45,664 bases of DNA from Chara braunii (GCA_003427395.1 BFEA01000425.1:598461-644124), one strand, 5' to 3'; counted from the stretch's first letter, positions 31,560-44,010 are shown. Notes: a model not told the origin generated them from the letters alone. Numbers and translations are program-made.

Positions 31560-32300
31560 CCGGATAACCGCTTGTGCAGTCTCCCTGGTCGCTTAGCTCC
31601 GGTACACCTGGGCATAAGCCCTGCCCATAAGATCCCCGCAGTACCGCTGCAGCGCCCTGCCTAAGCGCTTCCTCCACGGCTCCGCCCCTTTTGTGGGCAG
31701 GAGAATGCAGGCCCGCTGCCGGCCTACAGCGTGAGCCTTTGGTAAGGCGGGTCCCAGCGCAGAACTTGTTGATAGCAGCAAATATACAAATGAGAATTTT
31801 GAAGACCGAAGCGGGAAGGGGTTCCCTACGATTCGCAGCTTGCCGTGGCGCCGCCTTGATCTCCCAACAACGCCCCAGACCGCTTTCAACCCACTGCACC
31901 CGGGCACGACTCATTATCTTGCGCGGCCAAATGGGCATGCTCACACTCAACTTCTCACAGCAGACCGTGGTCAGTGGATTGGGCACCTGCAGCAGGCCCC
32001 ACGCCACCCCGGTCCCTTCCTCCTCGCGGGCTAATTTACCTGCTGGCTCGCACGCACGTTGAATTCCTCAGCCTGTCCCGTGCTCTAGGTCCTCGACTGC
32101 AGTGACAACCATCCGCATCCGACGATGGCCTCAGGACCGACCACCGGGGTAGAAACAATAAAAATAAACAAATAAATAAAAGGAAAAAAAAATAAACGAG
32201 AATGGACGTCACGCCCGCCCAGGCTGCGCATGGCTGCACCTCGCCGTCAATGCCCCCCACTCGCAGTCAGACGAGCGAGGCGGTACCGGTGCGACTTGCA
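31560..32300. other. No recognisable gene
   Basis: A 160-codon minus-strand open frame (32007-31525) and overlapping frames occur in GC-rich sequence, but none shows a domain or repeat pattern I recognise. An A-rich run with AATAAA words lies at 32155-32195. Confidence 0.4.
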
Positions 32301-32309
32301 GAAAGCACG

Positions 32310-32335
32310 TCAAATACCCTTATAAGGGTATTTGA
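32310..32335. repeat. Perfect 26-bp palindrome
   Basis: TCAAATACCCTTA is followed directly by its exact reverse complement TAAGGGTATTTGA. It could be a cruciform-forming site, a dimer binding site or two abutting transposon ends; the sequence does not tell which. Confidence 0.85.
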
Positions 32336-33021
32336 TACGACAACAACTTTAGGAAGTACTGTTGGTTTAAACCACCAACTTTCCAAAGTCCCACCGTGTT
32401 ATTGGTCGTGATTTTCGGGGTGAATGAGCGTAGGGCGATATAAATTCAGTAAAATGGAAACATCGCAGCTTCTTTCTTTGGTTGGCCACAACTTTCGGGA
32501 TGAATAAGCAGTGCGACTTGTGGACTTCACTGTTTCTGCCGTCATATGAGGCACTCGTCCTGCAAACTGTATCTCCCCATGACTTTCACTGGGTTTTTTC
32601 CTGGTTGGGTCACCTCTGCGATTGCATACGAAAAACTTTTGTACATGGTTCGGTAGCTCAGTAAGGATACACCCACTCAAGGGATGGTGACAAACCCTAC
32701 AGGTGGAGGATAGTTGTACCTCGCATGACCCTATCCTGTTGTAAGGATTCGCGAGAGGTAAGACTGTCGCACTCGGCCGGAGCGGCAGAGACGCATTTTT
32801 TCTCGTTTGTGAAATTCTCCAAAATGTTGCGTATCGCAATTGGAAGGGTATCATGTGGCACCGATACGCTCGATAGCGGGCGCTGTGAGCACTCTCCATC
32901 GAATGCGCCGAAGAAAAGACATTGGGGACATATTGCCAATGCACGATAAAAATGTGGTATTAAGCATATGAAAAAAAGGAGAATTGGACAAAAAGAATGA
33001 CAAAAAAAAGAAATTATTGAT

Positions 33022-33401
33022 ATGAGGGGGTCGGATGGTGTGGAGGTTAGTAATCAGAAGAACGTACACCTCTCACAAGATGCCTCATATGATACCTGTT
33101 TTTTGGAGCGAGAAGAGAATCGTGAGACGCATGTGGATGACGAAGGCGGAACCGACACAGCAAAGGAAGAAAATTCATATGAAGAACATGAGAGCGACCT
33201 ACAACAAGAGAGCAACGAAGGTTGAGAAAACTTCGACGACAACGACGTTGACGATGCCAATGATGAATCCACTCACACAAATCGCATGGTTGAGGGTGCG
33301 ACGTTGAAAATGAAGCATAGAAGGATGGGCGAGTCATCAGAGCAGAGAGAAGAGCAATGTGCACGAGCAGTTGGTGTGCAAGAAATCACCAGCTGGACAA
33401 C
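33022..33401 (+). CDS. Possible exon of an unknown acidic protein (degraded)
   Basis: A plus-strand frame opens with ATG at 33022 and reads an acidic, Glu/Asp-rich sequence (HVDDEGGTDTAKEENSYEE). It meets one TGA at about 33223 and stays open to 33401, where a consensus-like donor GTAAGT follows (33402-33407). No domain is recognisable. The composition looks coding rather than repeat-derived. It may be a piece of a transposon gene or a broken host exon; I cannot tell. Confidence 0.25.
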
Positions 33402-33409
33402 GTAAGTAC

Positions 33410-34300
33410 ACACTGTTTGACAAGTGCATATGCTCACAGTTGCCGTCATGCAACACGAAGAGTCGAAATCTTGTGGCCAAGTAAATTTACGATAATGAAA
33501 GACTTACAACCGGAGGGAAAATAACTAACCAATTGTATTTATGTGTATGTGCGTATTCGTTTGTTTGTGTGTGTGTGTTAGGTATTTCATATTTCGTTGT
33601 TGAAAATATGGTTGTCGACCAATCCATAGCAGGGGCGAGATTGTAGTTAAATGGACATAACCAAAGACACGGGCACACGAGAAATAATAGTTGCACGAGG
33701 GTGTGGGTGTGGAAAGTGTCGTTTTCTCTAAAAGGACAAAGGATAGACTCTGTTTTTGCATTTGACACCACGATGTTAAGAAATGTCACGACAGTGGCAG
33801 TAGTGTTATTCCTCGCCTGCGCTGAGAACGGGTCCTCAACTATTAAACCATTAGTACCTCACTCAAGTACCAACTCTGAGGCTCGGACTACCGGTAGCCC
33901 GATCATTCCTAAGCCTCAGACTTTATTGCCGAGCCTCGGACAACCGGTAGCAGATCACGAAAAAGTAAAAGAAATTGAAAAAAAAAACAAAAAAAAAAAC
34001 ATACAACATTCAGGAAAAAAATAACTAAATAAAAATCATACATGCCCAATGAGAATGAATCTTCCTCGATAAAGAGAAAGATTCATTTTCATGACAGGTT
34101 CACTGAGAGAGAGAGAGAGGGCGTCAGAGAGTCTGGTGCCGAGTTTGGTGCACCAAATTGGTGTCGGACGTTGTGCATCCCCCCCCCCCTCCAACAACTC
34201 TCAAAATGTGCAAAATGAGAATGAACTTTGCGCCAGAACATGGGCAGATGCGCCCGCAAATGCTTGAATGTGTTTTTTTATATAATTGAATCCGTCTCTC
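33410..34300. other. No recognisable gene
   Basis: This holds a GT run (33566-33580), two direct copies of a GAGGCTCGGACTACCGGTAGC-like word (about 33880 and 33932), A-rich runs (33977-34022) and a C-run (34180-34189). No coding region is supported. Confidence 0.45.
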
Positions 34301-34308
34301 GCTCTCTT

Positions 34309-34403
<95 letters not shown>

Positions 34404-34836
34404 NNNNNNNNNNNNNNNNNNNNNNNNNNNNNNNNNNNNNNNNNNNNNNNNNNNNNNNNNNNNNNNNNNNNNNNNNNNNNNNNNNNNNNNNNNNNNNNNN
34501 NNNNNNNNNNNNNNNNNNNNNNNNNNNNNNNNNNNNNNNNNNNNNNNNNNNNNNNNNNNNNNNNNNNNNNNNNNNNNNNNNNNNNNNNNNNNNNNNNNNN
34601 NNNNNNNNNNNNNNNNNNNNNNNNNNNNNNNNNNNNNNNNNNNNNNNNNNNNNNNNNNNNNNNNNNNNNNNNNNNNNNNNNNNNNNNNNNNNNNNNNNNN
34701 NNNNNNNNNNNNNNNNNNNNNNNNNNNNNNNNNNNNNNNNNNNNNNNNNNNNNNNNNNNNNNNNNNNNNNNNNNNNNNNNNNNNNNNNNNNNNNNNNNNN
34801 NNNNNNNNNNNNNNNNNNNNNNNNNNNNNNNNNNNN

Positions 34837-34905
<69 letters not shown>
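34300..34905. repeat. CT and TA microsatellites, 433-N gap, AG microsatellite
   Basis: A CT run (about 34300-34356) passes into a TA run (to 34403), then 433 N (34404-34836), then an AG run (34837-34905). The gap clearly fell in a simple repeat. The open frames crossing it are artefacts. A second CT block lies at 35097-35122. Confidence 0.95.
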
Positions 34906-34910
<5 letters not shown>

Positions 34911-35283
34911 CAACAAAAGAGCAAAGAATAAAGAAACACCAACACCAGTATACAAAGAGAAGAAGTCAAATATGAGGAATTATCGTTCCATTAAAGTTAG
35001 CAAGTGCCCGCAATATGATCAAGGCACAATTATTGCATAATGGAATCCACCTTGACGTAAAAAAACGCAATAATATCAAATCAAAATTATTTTCCTCTCT
35101 CTCTCCCTCTCTCTCTCTCTCTCCCCGCCCCCCCATTTATTTCTATCTCTCTTACTATCTCTTTTATAAGTGCAATTACTTAATCAAGACCGACACTGAC
35201 CATAAAAAAAATTGTCATTAAGGCAACGCCTGGACAGCCGCCCAATCAACGTCTCTCACTTCCTATCTCTCTTATAAGACCAA

Positions 35284-36156
35284 TCAACTTCCTTCATTAG
35301 AACGATACTCTTGCAGCACCTCACAAATAGAAACTTGTTGCAACATTTTCCGACGATACTCCTCAAAAGTTATGAATCGACCCTGTTTTTGTCGATTGTA
35401 ATCGAGATGAATTGCAGCATCCACACATCTCCAAGTGTTCATGCTCGTATTCAATTCCGCTGCTGCTTCCACAATATCTTGCACCCTGTGAGAACTGTCA
35501 AGATAGGACAGATGTGCAAGTGTCTTTTTGAGACCAATAGACTCAAGAGAGTCATAGACGACAATGTTAAAATTAGAAGAACTTGGTTGTTCCAAGGGTA
35601 CTGTATGGACATGAAAATGGTTTGTTGATGGCGTAATAGCGGGCACAACACAACTGACAGGAGACGGAGTAGTTGTAGCGGCCGACAAAGTGGAAACAAC
35701 AACAGAAGTAGTGACGATCGGCGTTGACATATTGGATGGTGAAGCATAATCCGCAATGCGTTGAAAATTTGGAGGAGATGCTGCTTGAAGGGGGAGTCTA
35801 CGGACCGGAGCGCAATGAGCAGTGGAAGAAGCAACAACGGAAGGAATAATTTTGAGAAGTTGCTGTATCCATGCATATCTGTGAAAGGGTTGGGGAATGG
35901 GCCCTTCTATCGGACAATGTGGCAAATCAAATGTCATCCTAGTAATCTCCTCATTAGAGAGAGCAATATACTCATCGCTCAAAAGTGAATTCAACATGGA
36001 AGAAGCCTCCAAATCTGAAACATTCAACGGGTTTGAAGGAAGAGCCTCAGGGGATTTTCGTTCCAACCGCATATTAGTGAGTTTGTTTCTTTTCCATTCG
36101 AGGAAGTTTTCCCATATTCGTCCATCTTTTACGACTGTGGCACTTTTGACAAACAT
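35284..36156 (-). CDS. Unknown protein, 290 codons, downstream of the Helitron
   Basis: An uninterrupted minus-strand frame starts with ATG directly after the TAA of the upstream frame and lies in the same phase, so both may be one gene of about 560 codons with a single stop. The N-terminus is basic (WENFLEWKRNKLTNMRLERK), the middle is Ser/Thr/Pro/Val-rich and probably disordered, and the C-terminus is charged with predicted helices (VQDIVEAAAELNTSMNTWRCVDAAI, then an EEYRRKMLQQ segment). I recognise no family. Its openness next to a badly broken Helitron ORF is notable: it could be a Helitron accessory ORF or a captured host gene piece. Confidence 0.45.
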   Translation of the reverse strand: MFVKSATVVKDGRIWENFLEWKRNKLTNMRLERKSPEALPSNPLNVSDLEASSMLNSLLSDEYIALSNEEITRMTFDLPHCPIEGPIPQPFHRYAWIQQLLKIIPSVVASSTAHCAPVRRLPLQAASPPNFQRIADYASPSNMSTPIVTTSVVVSTLSAATTTPSPVSCVVPAITPSTNHFHVHTVPLEQPSSSNFNIVVYDSLESIGLKKTLAHLSYLDSSHRVQDIVEAAAELNTSMNTWRCVDAAIHLDYNRQKQGRFITFEEYRRKMLQQVSICEVLQEYRSNEGS

Positions 36157-36966
36157 TTAAAATAGCACCTCAGTCAAGACATTTTGTACGTCAACCTTCT
36201 TCACATCCTCGAACCATTTCCCAAGGTAAGCGCGCGGATTCGGAGCACAGATTGCGGCTTCGTCCTTATCGTCGGACACCACAATAACACCCGCACAATT
36301 TTGCGGTTGCGATATGACACAAACATCTCTTTCGCGTCTACTGCGTTGAGATTGAGAACACGAATCACGAACACGTGCACGTCCAGCGAGCGGCGCACAA
36401 AAGTCAAGAGATGCAAGTGCCTCGGCTGGGAGCTCATTTAGTGCTCTTAAAATATGAGTTTCTGTTTCACGACCAACCGGTTGTTGTTCCACCCGATTAT
36501 TATCGAACGTAGGCTCGGGCACTCCGGACGAATCCAAAACATTAGTTTTCGCACGACAGCTCTTTTTTCTCATGAATGTAGATTCAACCAAGTCTCCTTT
36601 CAAATCACATGTAACGATATCATCCTCGAGATCGTGAAATGTAAGGTTAATAGGCCTACTCGACTGACCTCCACGAGAACCATCCCCATCAACACGACAG
36701 TAGTCACCATCCCCGTCCACAACCATTTTCTCAGCATGATCAAGGGTATTATCTTGGGAACTATCACGTTCAACCTCACGCAAAACATGATGATCATCCC
36801 GAGGATGTTCACTTCCAAGATTCACAGACCTTTCATCATTCTCACTTTTCTTCGACCTCTCTGAATGTTCGGCTCCAGCTTTCGACGTAATATTTGTATC
36901 ATATTGAGTGGTATTGTTGGTTGTCATTGATTTCCTCTTAGCACGAGTGTCGTACTTATGTGGCAT
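36157..36966 (-). CDS. Unknown acidic/basic protein, about 269 codons
   Basis: I choose the ATG at 36966 (MPHKYDTRAKRKSM). The longer open frame upstream of it crosses a pyrimidine tract ending in CAG (acceptor-like, exon edge about 36977) with a CTAAT branch-like word, so 5' sequence is probably intronic. The N-terminus is basic. Then comes a Glu/Asp-rich part (RDDHHVLREVERDSSQDNT), a VDGDGDYCRVDGDG motif, and a C-terminal segment LGKWFEDVKKVDVQNVL that runs into the TAA at 36157-36159. It directly follows the end of the Helitron helicase. No known domain was recognised. Confidence 0.45.
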   Translation of the reverse strand: MPHKYDTRAKRKSMTTNNTTQYDTNITSKAGAEHSERSKKSENDERSVNLGSEHPRDDHHVLREVERDSSQDNTLDHAEKMVVDGDGDYCRVDGDGSRGGQSSRPINLTFHDLEDDIVTCDLKGDLVESTFMRKKSCRAKTNVLDSSGVPEPTFDNNRVEQQPVGRETETHILRALNELPAEALASLDFCAPLAGRARVRDSCSQSQRSRRERDVCVISQPQNCAGVIVVSDDKDEAAICAPNPRAYLGKWFEDVKKVDVQNVLTEVLF

Positions 36967-36989
36967 TCGGGAGTCGCCTGCAAAGAAAG

Positions 36990-38624
36990 AATATGATCGA
37001 ATTATTAGAATGTCGAGGATCAATGGAAAAAAAAAGAAGGACCCATCCCAAAATTTCATGATATACAATATTCTTCATAAACAAATTCTTATCAGGCAAC
37101 GCAACACGGATGTTGTTGGGATGACCTACACGCGACAAAACAACGTACAATTGGTCATGCAAAAAAACCGGTTTGTGTAGCCAAATCTCAGCACGTGATA
37201 CCGTTTGTCATTGCGACTTGTTAATTGTTACAGCAAAAGCAAGACAGACTGAAAATTGCCTCCTAAACCATTTGAACCCACTAGTCTCACCATCGCTTGT
37301 CAGATCAATCTTGGGGATTAGTGTTGTTTTACCCGTGTGCATTATTGTCACTTCCAACAAATCATCATTAACAATCTTTTTCAGAATCAGCCTTGTGTCA
37401 TTGTAAAGTCCTTGCTTCGGCGACAAATTTCGCAAAAGCATCACAGGTGCACCAATTTTTAAGCGCAGTTTGTGAGGTGGAAGGCCAGATTCATCAAGAG
37501 ATTTTAAGAACTCCTGTTTAATACCAAGCCCGGTATCATCTGAATCAGGATAATCAACACAAATAGTTCACGCACTTCCCAAGGGAAGTCGTCAAGAACA
37601 CGTTTATTAATAGAACCAGCATCGTCATTAGTAGGGCATAGAATTAATCGAGGCAATATATACTCGGCATCGCCCACATGGTTGGACACATCATCAAACG
37701 TCCATGAAATCAATTCATCAATTGGTTTATACGTACAAATCTCACATGGCAATCTGGCCACAGGAGGTTCATTAGGAACAACGTGAGGATGGTCACCATT
37801 CCCAATACGCATAAAAAAGTGGTCATACATTCGTGTCATTTTGTCATCCCCTAAGCTTAAGATTCGCATATTTTCAGTCAGTTGATGAATCTAAAAAAGT
37901 TTCTACAAAGGAGACATTTTCTTGGACGCATCAATTTGTTGCGCTCACGATCCATGTTTCACAACGGGTAAAACCTGTCTAAAATCCCCAGCGAGAAGTA
38001 GAACTTTCCCACCAAACGGCTCATCATTGTTACAGAGGTCCCGAAGCGTAATGTCAAGAGTTTCCAAGTGAAACTTGTTACTCATCGGAGCCTCGTCCTA
38101 AACAATCAAGTCGGCACGGTGGATAAGTTCCGCAAGATCACTTTGTTTCATAATCAAGAAGGGACGCATGTTATCAGGTTTCAAAGGTGCTCGAAATCGG
38201 GAGTGAAACGTTCGACTCTCCGTTAAAAGATTCGCCGCTATGCCGCTAGTGCAATGGCAGAACGGGACCTGATGCCCGTCAAAATCGTTTCAATGCAAAA
38301 AGTCTTTCCTGTTTCAGCTGGTGCATCGACAAAAACACGCAACGGTCTTTTCTCTTGCACAGCCCGAACGACTCTTTCCACCAACACTCGTTGACGTGGA
38401 CAAAGACGTCGAAAATTAGAATCATATTTGCGTTGTATTTGAATCGGATCATACGATAACTCGTCGTTTAAAATTGAGGATACGGTTTTGTTCTCGTAAT
38501 GTCTGGTTATGTTCTCAGCAATTGTTTCCCCATCAGGTGTTGGATAATGAAGGCAGAATTGATGGATGTTTTTTCCAGACTCCTGTAAAATACGGTCAAG
38601 ATGGAATAACACTAAGGATTGCAA
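36990..38624 (-). pseudogene. Helitron Pif1-like helicase domain, broken
   Basis: This part would unwind DNA behind the Rep nick. Frame 38624-38238 includes CPRQ and the Walker A region VDAPAETGKTF (38301-38330), where the first Gly of GxxxxGKT is Ala. The Walker B region LIV-stop-DEAPM has TAG (38098-38100) where the family has Trp. Then GGKVLLLAGDFRQVLPVV, NMRILSL (about 37880), LPRLILCPTND, VMLLRNLSPKQGL-like (about 37440) and AVTINKSQ follow, with a stop after KSQ. The final helicase motif QLYVVLSRVGHPNNIRV lies at about 37155-37090. Separate frames cover these, so at least three breaks exist. Confidence 0.87.
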
Positions 38625-41600
38625 AATGTTCGGGGGGACAATTTCGTTGCCCGCACGATATTGAAATCATCGCACATCTTATCCCAATGTCGTTCAAAGA
38701 AACGGACCGGATCGTTCACAGGACCCAAAGCAAGAACCATAGCAAATATTTTACGAACTTCTTCAGGCATGTAATGCGTCGCGGCTGTGTGGATGCATTG
38801 ATCATATGCATCGTCTGTTTGTAAAAAGCGTAATCGAACACACACGGATCTGAAAGAATCGTATTCGACTCCGTGCACTATACGAATTTCGGCAAAAGAG
38901 CGCACCCCGCGAGAATGTTCATGGTTTAATAACACCCTCAAATAGAATCGTTCCCCTTCGGTGATTCTCACGTAATGCAACCGAGATATCTTTTCGAAGG
39001 AACCACCGTGAAGATCATGCTTTCTTCTGTTCCACTTCTTATGTTTGTTATCCGAAACATGAGTATTAATGATTTCTGCGTAAAGAGGAAGCGCCTCTTT
39101 AGGAACACCTTCATTCAAAGAGTTGTGTTCCATCCATGCTGTCAATTTCATTTTCGGGCGTTCATGTGAAACAACCTCATGCTCAGTGTCAGGTTCGAAT
39201 TGCACTTTTTGCATGTTTTCGAGATGCACGGGCAATCTTTCCATGGCGGGTCATTGTTCCGCAACGTCAAACTCAAATAGACGCCAGCATGCTTCGCATG
39301 CACCTACAACACGCATATCTTGATACAATTTAACTTCGTCGATGAGCGCATTAGTATCCTGCTCGCAAACCATAGCACGATCGCACCCTTTGTACACATA
39401 CTTATACACCAACTTGCACGCCTTGATATTAGCACAATATTCAATATTCAAGTGACAATTAAACCTCATTAGCAAATACGGGTTATACGAGACTACACGG
39501 CGATTGTCGTAAACGACACCATTTTGAATAATCGTAAAACCACCGTCACTTGGTTTTCTTCTCCTATATGAAGGGTACGTTTGCTCGTCTTTGAATGTTG
39601 TTGTGAAAATGAAGTCTTTTGAAAACCCTTTTGTGCATTCTCCGTCCTCCGAACACGAAGCGTCACGTTTCTCCGAACCGCAAATCCCGTGCAACATGAA
39701 CTTGACTACCCTTTCTCTCAATTCCCCTTCCGGAGGAATCTCAGCACACACCAAATTGTCAACAACATCCGCATCCCGAATTTTATCATCCGGATGCAAG
39801 ATAACCAATATATGTGCGTATGGTAGACCCCTTTTTTGAAACTCCACCACATACAACATTCCACTCACCCTACCAAAGATCCGTTTGTTTTTTATCTCAT
39901 CAATCAGTTGTGCAAGATAACCCTTGAACACTCGTGCAAGAAGATCCGGTCTATCGTTAGGACATTGACCTGGCAACAGGGCTTGCTTGATCTCCGACCA
40001 ATTTGTGTTGCATGTCATAGTGATGAAAAGATCCGGTTTTTCGAATCGTCTCACAATTGTCATGTTGTCGTGATATCTTTCATTCATATATCGAGGCCCC
40101 CCAGTGAACGTTGACGGCAAAACCACTTTTGTCCCAATACCGTCACCACGTTGATTTTGTTGCACAGCTTCGCGTAAATCCTGATAATATTCCGAGCGCA
40201 ATTCTTTTTGGTGGAATCTCACCCATTTTAAGCGAAGGGATTCAACTTTAGCATACACCATGCAACAAAATTCATGGAAGAGACGTGCTGCATAAAGGAG
40301 GCAAGGCTTTTCACCATCGCGCTCGTGAAGGTGAAATGCATAGTACTCCTTGACACTAAGTCCTGGCGGTCATCCAGCCTCCGAGGCACGTCGTACAGAC
40401 CAACTATCACTTCCCTCCGGAAAAAGTAAAACAAACCTTAAGCAATCGTGCGCTCGAGAACATTCTGGAACCACAACTGTCTGCCGCTCACTAGGACGAG
40501 GAGGACGCAAACGAATCTCCAACTCACGAGGAAGGAGTTCATCGGCGATCAGAACACACACCTCATGTAGACCCATATGACAATTATAACGCCTTGCATG
40601 TTCCTCCTCAAGCATGGCATCCGGATTTATGACCAACTTCCTCTCATTCAAGGCTTCCTGTGGAAGGTCAGCAACTGTCACAAAGTCCTTCACGTAATTG
40701 TTACATTGTTGTAGCAATTCGTGAAACCTTCTCAATATTCGTTTCGCTCAAATCAAGTTCGGCATTGCGTGTACGTGCAGATAAGTTAAGGAAATTCACT
40801 CTTTGATCAATCGCATTGTCCAAACGTTGAGGATCGTGCAAGTATAGTTGCACAAACTGAGGACGTTCTCCTTCCCCGATAGCAAATGCACGGATACGAT
40901 GAAAGATTGGGCCTTGAGCCCGAAGTTGGCCCTGAAATCATTGAATACCATCACTCGGCTTCTTCAACCACGAGAATGCGATGGAAAAACTATTATTAAT
41001 TATCCTCGCATTGTTTCGAAGGAATCGGTCGTTGGAACTTTGAGATGTCCAAAGACAAAGAATCTCATGCTCCGGCGAGCCTTCGCAAGGCCATTCCCAT
41101 AATGGACAACGTTTTGTACCTTTTTAGCAACACATCTTCGTCCATTTTGTTTCATGATGCCACAATTTAGCACCACAATGCTTACACGGATCTCGACTGC
41201 CAATGCCGAATGGTTCAACAGTGCTACCATTCGCAAAAATCGCTACAGTGTTTTCAAGCGCCGCATACGTTGTTGCTACAGATGCCGATAGCAGTGCATT
41301 AAGATCAGGAGCTAAACCATATGCAAATCATTTATTTCTTCATCACGACTATTTGGTTCACTGTCTTCATGATTGTTTATTGGATTTCGATTTCTCACGG
41401 ACAGATTTTGCGATTGCCTTGTTCGCGATGACAGACTCCACGAGTGCCTTGCCCGAGAAGATTGACTCCTCGATTGTCTCGCAGGAAAAGATGCATTCCT
41501 CGATTGCGCAGAGGCGCTGACTCGAATCTCTCAAAGGAAATTCACAACGAACAAACCTCGCCTCACACGCCGTACAAAATTCGGGATCTTCTTTCCTCCT

Positions 41601-42875
41601 ATGATTCTTAAGCGCAACTCTCAATGCACGCATATGTTTAACATGAACGTTTGGTCGTCTTCCCTGCTGTTTCCTTCGTTTTCAAATTATACGAGACATA
41701 GAACATGGTTCGTTCACATTCATTCTATCGACTTGCTCCATTCGTTCACCAGCCTCTACAGTACTTTCAACAACCATTGCACTTGCATCATAGCCCGATG
41801 ACACATGGTGAGGCATCGACGACAATGATCCAAGTTCCAAACGACGCATGACTTTATTTGCACGAATCTGTCGAATCAATAACATACGGTACCATCGGTT
41901 GCGCCTTGAACGAATCAGTTTTTATAATAATAATATTTTTCGTCGATTATGAAATCCAACAAACTTTCTAATCAACGTGTTCGGCGAATTCGACAGGGTC
42001 GTGGCAGCAGAAGATGGATTTGCATGAACATCCGTCAAGGGAGGACAAACATTACTCTCCATAAATTTTTGTGGGACATTGGCAGTCAATGTGAATGATG
42101 AGCAATTGTGCACATGTGTCGAGTGCGAGGGAAAATTATCGAGTGAAACGGATGTTTCGACAATCGAAACGGAATCTGCATTTATTGCAACATCTGTACG
42201 AATTTCAAGTGGACATTCACTTTGCAAGGTCATAGAGAGATTTCTAGGACAACTAATGCGATCCGTACCAACATTATTATCTCCTCGACTCATTCTGTTG
42301 AAAAATACGGGGTTTGTGAAATCATTCATCGATGGAATTAATTGTCGAAAAGATAGAGACTTATCACTACATTGTTCTTCATTAGAACAATCAAGAGTAT
42401 AATCTTGACTTACCACCGGTTGTTTATCTCTACTGCGAGCAGTTGACTCGTCTACAGCACCTACCGCCTATAATAAAGACCTCCGGGTTTGACGACTTTG
42501 GGAAGGTGGTCGTCCGCGTTTGCAGTGTTCGTGTTGTGATGGCATTGCCATCTCACTCGTAGAGCGACAGAGAGTAATATCTGAACCTATACGGAATCCC
42601 AATCCATGATTGGATGAGGAAGAAGGACCCTCGAATTATGACAAACCGACTTGACCTGGAACAATGGAAGGACACCGAGCACATTCTGGTATTATCGGCG
42701 AGGACACCAAAGGATCATTAACAACCTTTTCAAAAGGCCGTCGGCGTTTGTGACGCTTCCACGGAACATGCAAGGACTTATCCGCAGGTGAAGAGAATGT
42801 TGGAATGGTGGATAGATTACTATTGGTTAAAGTGTCACATTGCTCTTGGTTATCTGCCAAATTAATGGGCACGTA
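38625..42875 (-). pseudogene. Helitron N-terminal region and HUH Rep domain, broken
   Basis: Rep nicks one DNA strand and joins to it to start rolling-circle transposition. Pieces: Ser/Asn-rich N-terminus (42872-41922 with stops), a basic part (41885-41367), a zinc finger DPCKHCGAKLW followed by CC (about 41190-41130), frame 40735-40370 (LRFVLLFPEGSDSW), frame 40261-39251 and frame 39244-38625. In 40261-39251 the Helitron core is clear: PDLFITMTCN, GMLYVVEFQKRGLPYAHILV, and the Tyr-rich ACKLVYKYVYKGCD. The HUH motif reads Y-A-H: the first metal-binding His is Tyr (codon 39818-39820, TAC for CAC). The catalytic Tyr region is kept. Confidence 0.85.
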
Positions 42876-43022
42876 CGTACGTATTTGTACATGGGCAGGT
42901 CACGGTGGATAGGAGGAGTAAGATGCATATAGACTACCGGAACTAAAATGATACAGCTCAAAACATCCATATATAAATGTAATTATATGAAGAAGAGCAA
43001 TATAGTATATAGTATCAGGTAG

Positions 43023-43085
<63 letters not shown>

Positions 43086-43927
43086 AGTTCATTTTTTTTT
43101 TTTTCAACGCGTCTATCGAGGTTAATCAATGTTAACTTACATCGGAATTTATTCGTACAGGAGTACTTTCATGTTCAGGTGCGCTTTCATGTTCTTGCAA
43201 ATGTTTGATCGGGACCGAAACTTTTTTGAACTTCTATTGAGGTTAATTAACATTCCTCCTATTTTTTTCATATGTCTCATTCGTTTGTTATGTTCGATTT
43301 ATGATCCTATACGCCCCTTAGTCTTTTCAGGGCCCCATGCAATAGAGTCATACGTACCTCGTCTATCCACGCTTGCCCTTTGCCATTCTCCGGCAGGGCT
43401 CACTTTCCTGTTCGGATAAATTTGTCACTGGGATCGGAACTTCTTTTGGCTCCAATCCACCGTAATCGAGGCGGCTCCTACTTGCGGTCAGCCTTAGGTA
43501 TCCTAAGTCAGTCATCCGTCCACAAAAGATTTGAAAAAGGTAACATATCTTCACCGTCCTTTCCGAGCCCCGATCGCTAGGAAGTAGTCCGTAGTACCCA
43601 TTCTCATCGCCTGAGCACGAGGCCCAGATCTCAGAAGTAGGCGTTGGCTCCACCGCAATAACATTGCATCACCCCCATAAATGGGTCTATGCGGCGTACC
43701 GCACCTCCCCCCAGTCAGCCTCGAAGGTCGTGGATCCAGCAAGAGTCATTCCTAGCGATCGAGGTCGGACAAACCGTTGATAACCTCACCTTTCTTCTCC
43801 TCTTTTGGTTGGGCGACTTTGATGAAATAGGAGCAAAGGGGGTAGAGAATATGACATTTTGGAGATAGAGAGATAGAGAGAGAGGGGACTTAAATAAGAG
43901 AGAGAGAGAGAGAGGACTTAAATAAGA

Positions 43928-44010
<83 letters not shown>

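Larger units (their letters stand above)
36990..42875 (-). mobile_element. Helitron (RepHel) remnant
   Basis: Helitrons are rolling-circle DNA transposons encoding one large protein with an HUH nuclease (Rep) and a Pif1-like helicase. On the minus strand this stretch carries, in order, a low-complexity N-terminus, a Cys zinc finger, the Rep/Helitron_like_N region and the Pif1 helicase through its last conserved motif. Frameshifts and stops occur throughout. I could not find convincing Helitron ends (5' TC, 3' hairpin with CTRR), so the limits given are those of the coding part. The two unknown frames at 35284-36966 may be cargo. Confidence 0.88.

Noticed and set aside
31525-32007. 160-codon minus-strand open frame
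   Set aside because: It has no domain, repeat or codon pattern I recognise. GC-rich sequence favours chance open frames, and a competing frame overlaps it.
32648-32720. tRNA-like GGTAGCTCAG start
   Set aside because: The D-arm-like word is present, but no acceptor stem, anticodon arm or B-box-like GGTTCGANTCC could be paired around it.
32399-32944. 181-codon minus-strand open frame
   Set aside because: It has no motif, and equally long frames overlap it on the plus strand. I could not connect it to a family.
34124-35040. Long open frames of 225-281 codons across the gap
   Set aside because: Most codons are N, and the rest are CT/TA/AG repeats. No protein is supported.
43560-43760. Possible 5S rRNA or other structured RNA
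   Set aside because: I could not match conserved 5S boxes or build a consistent fold by eye.
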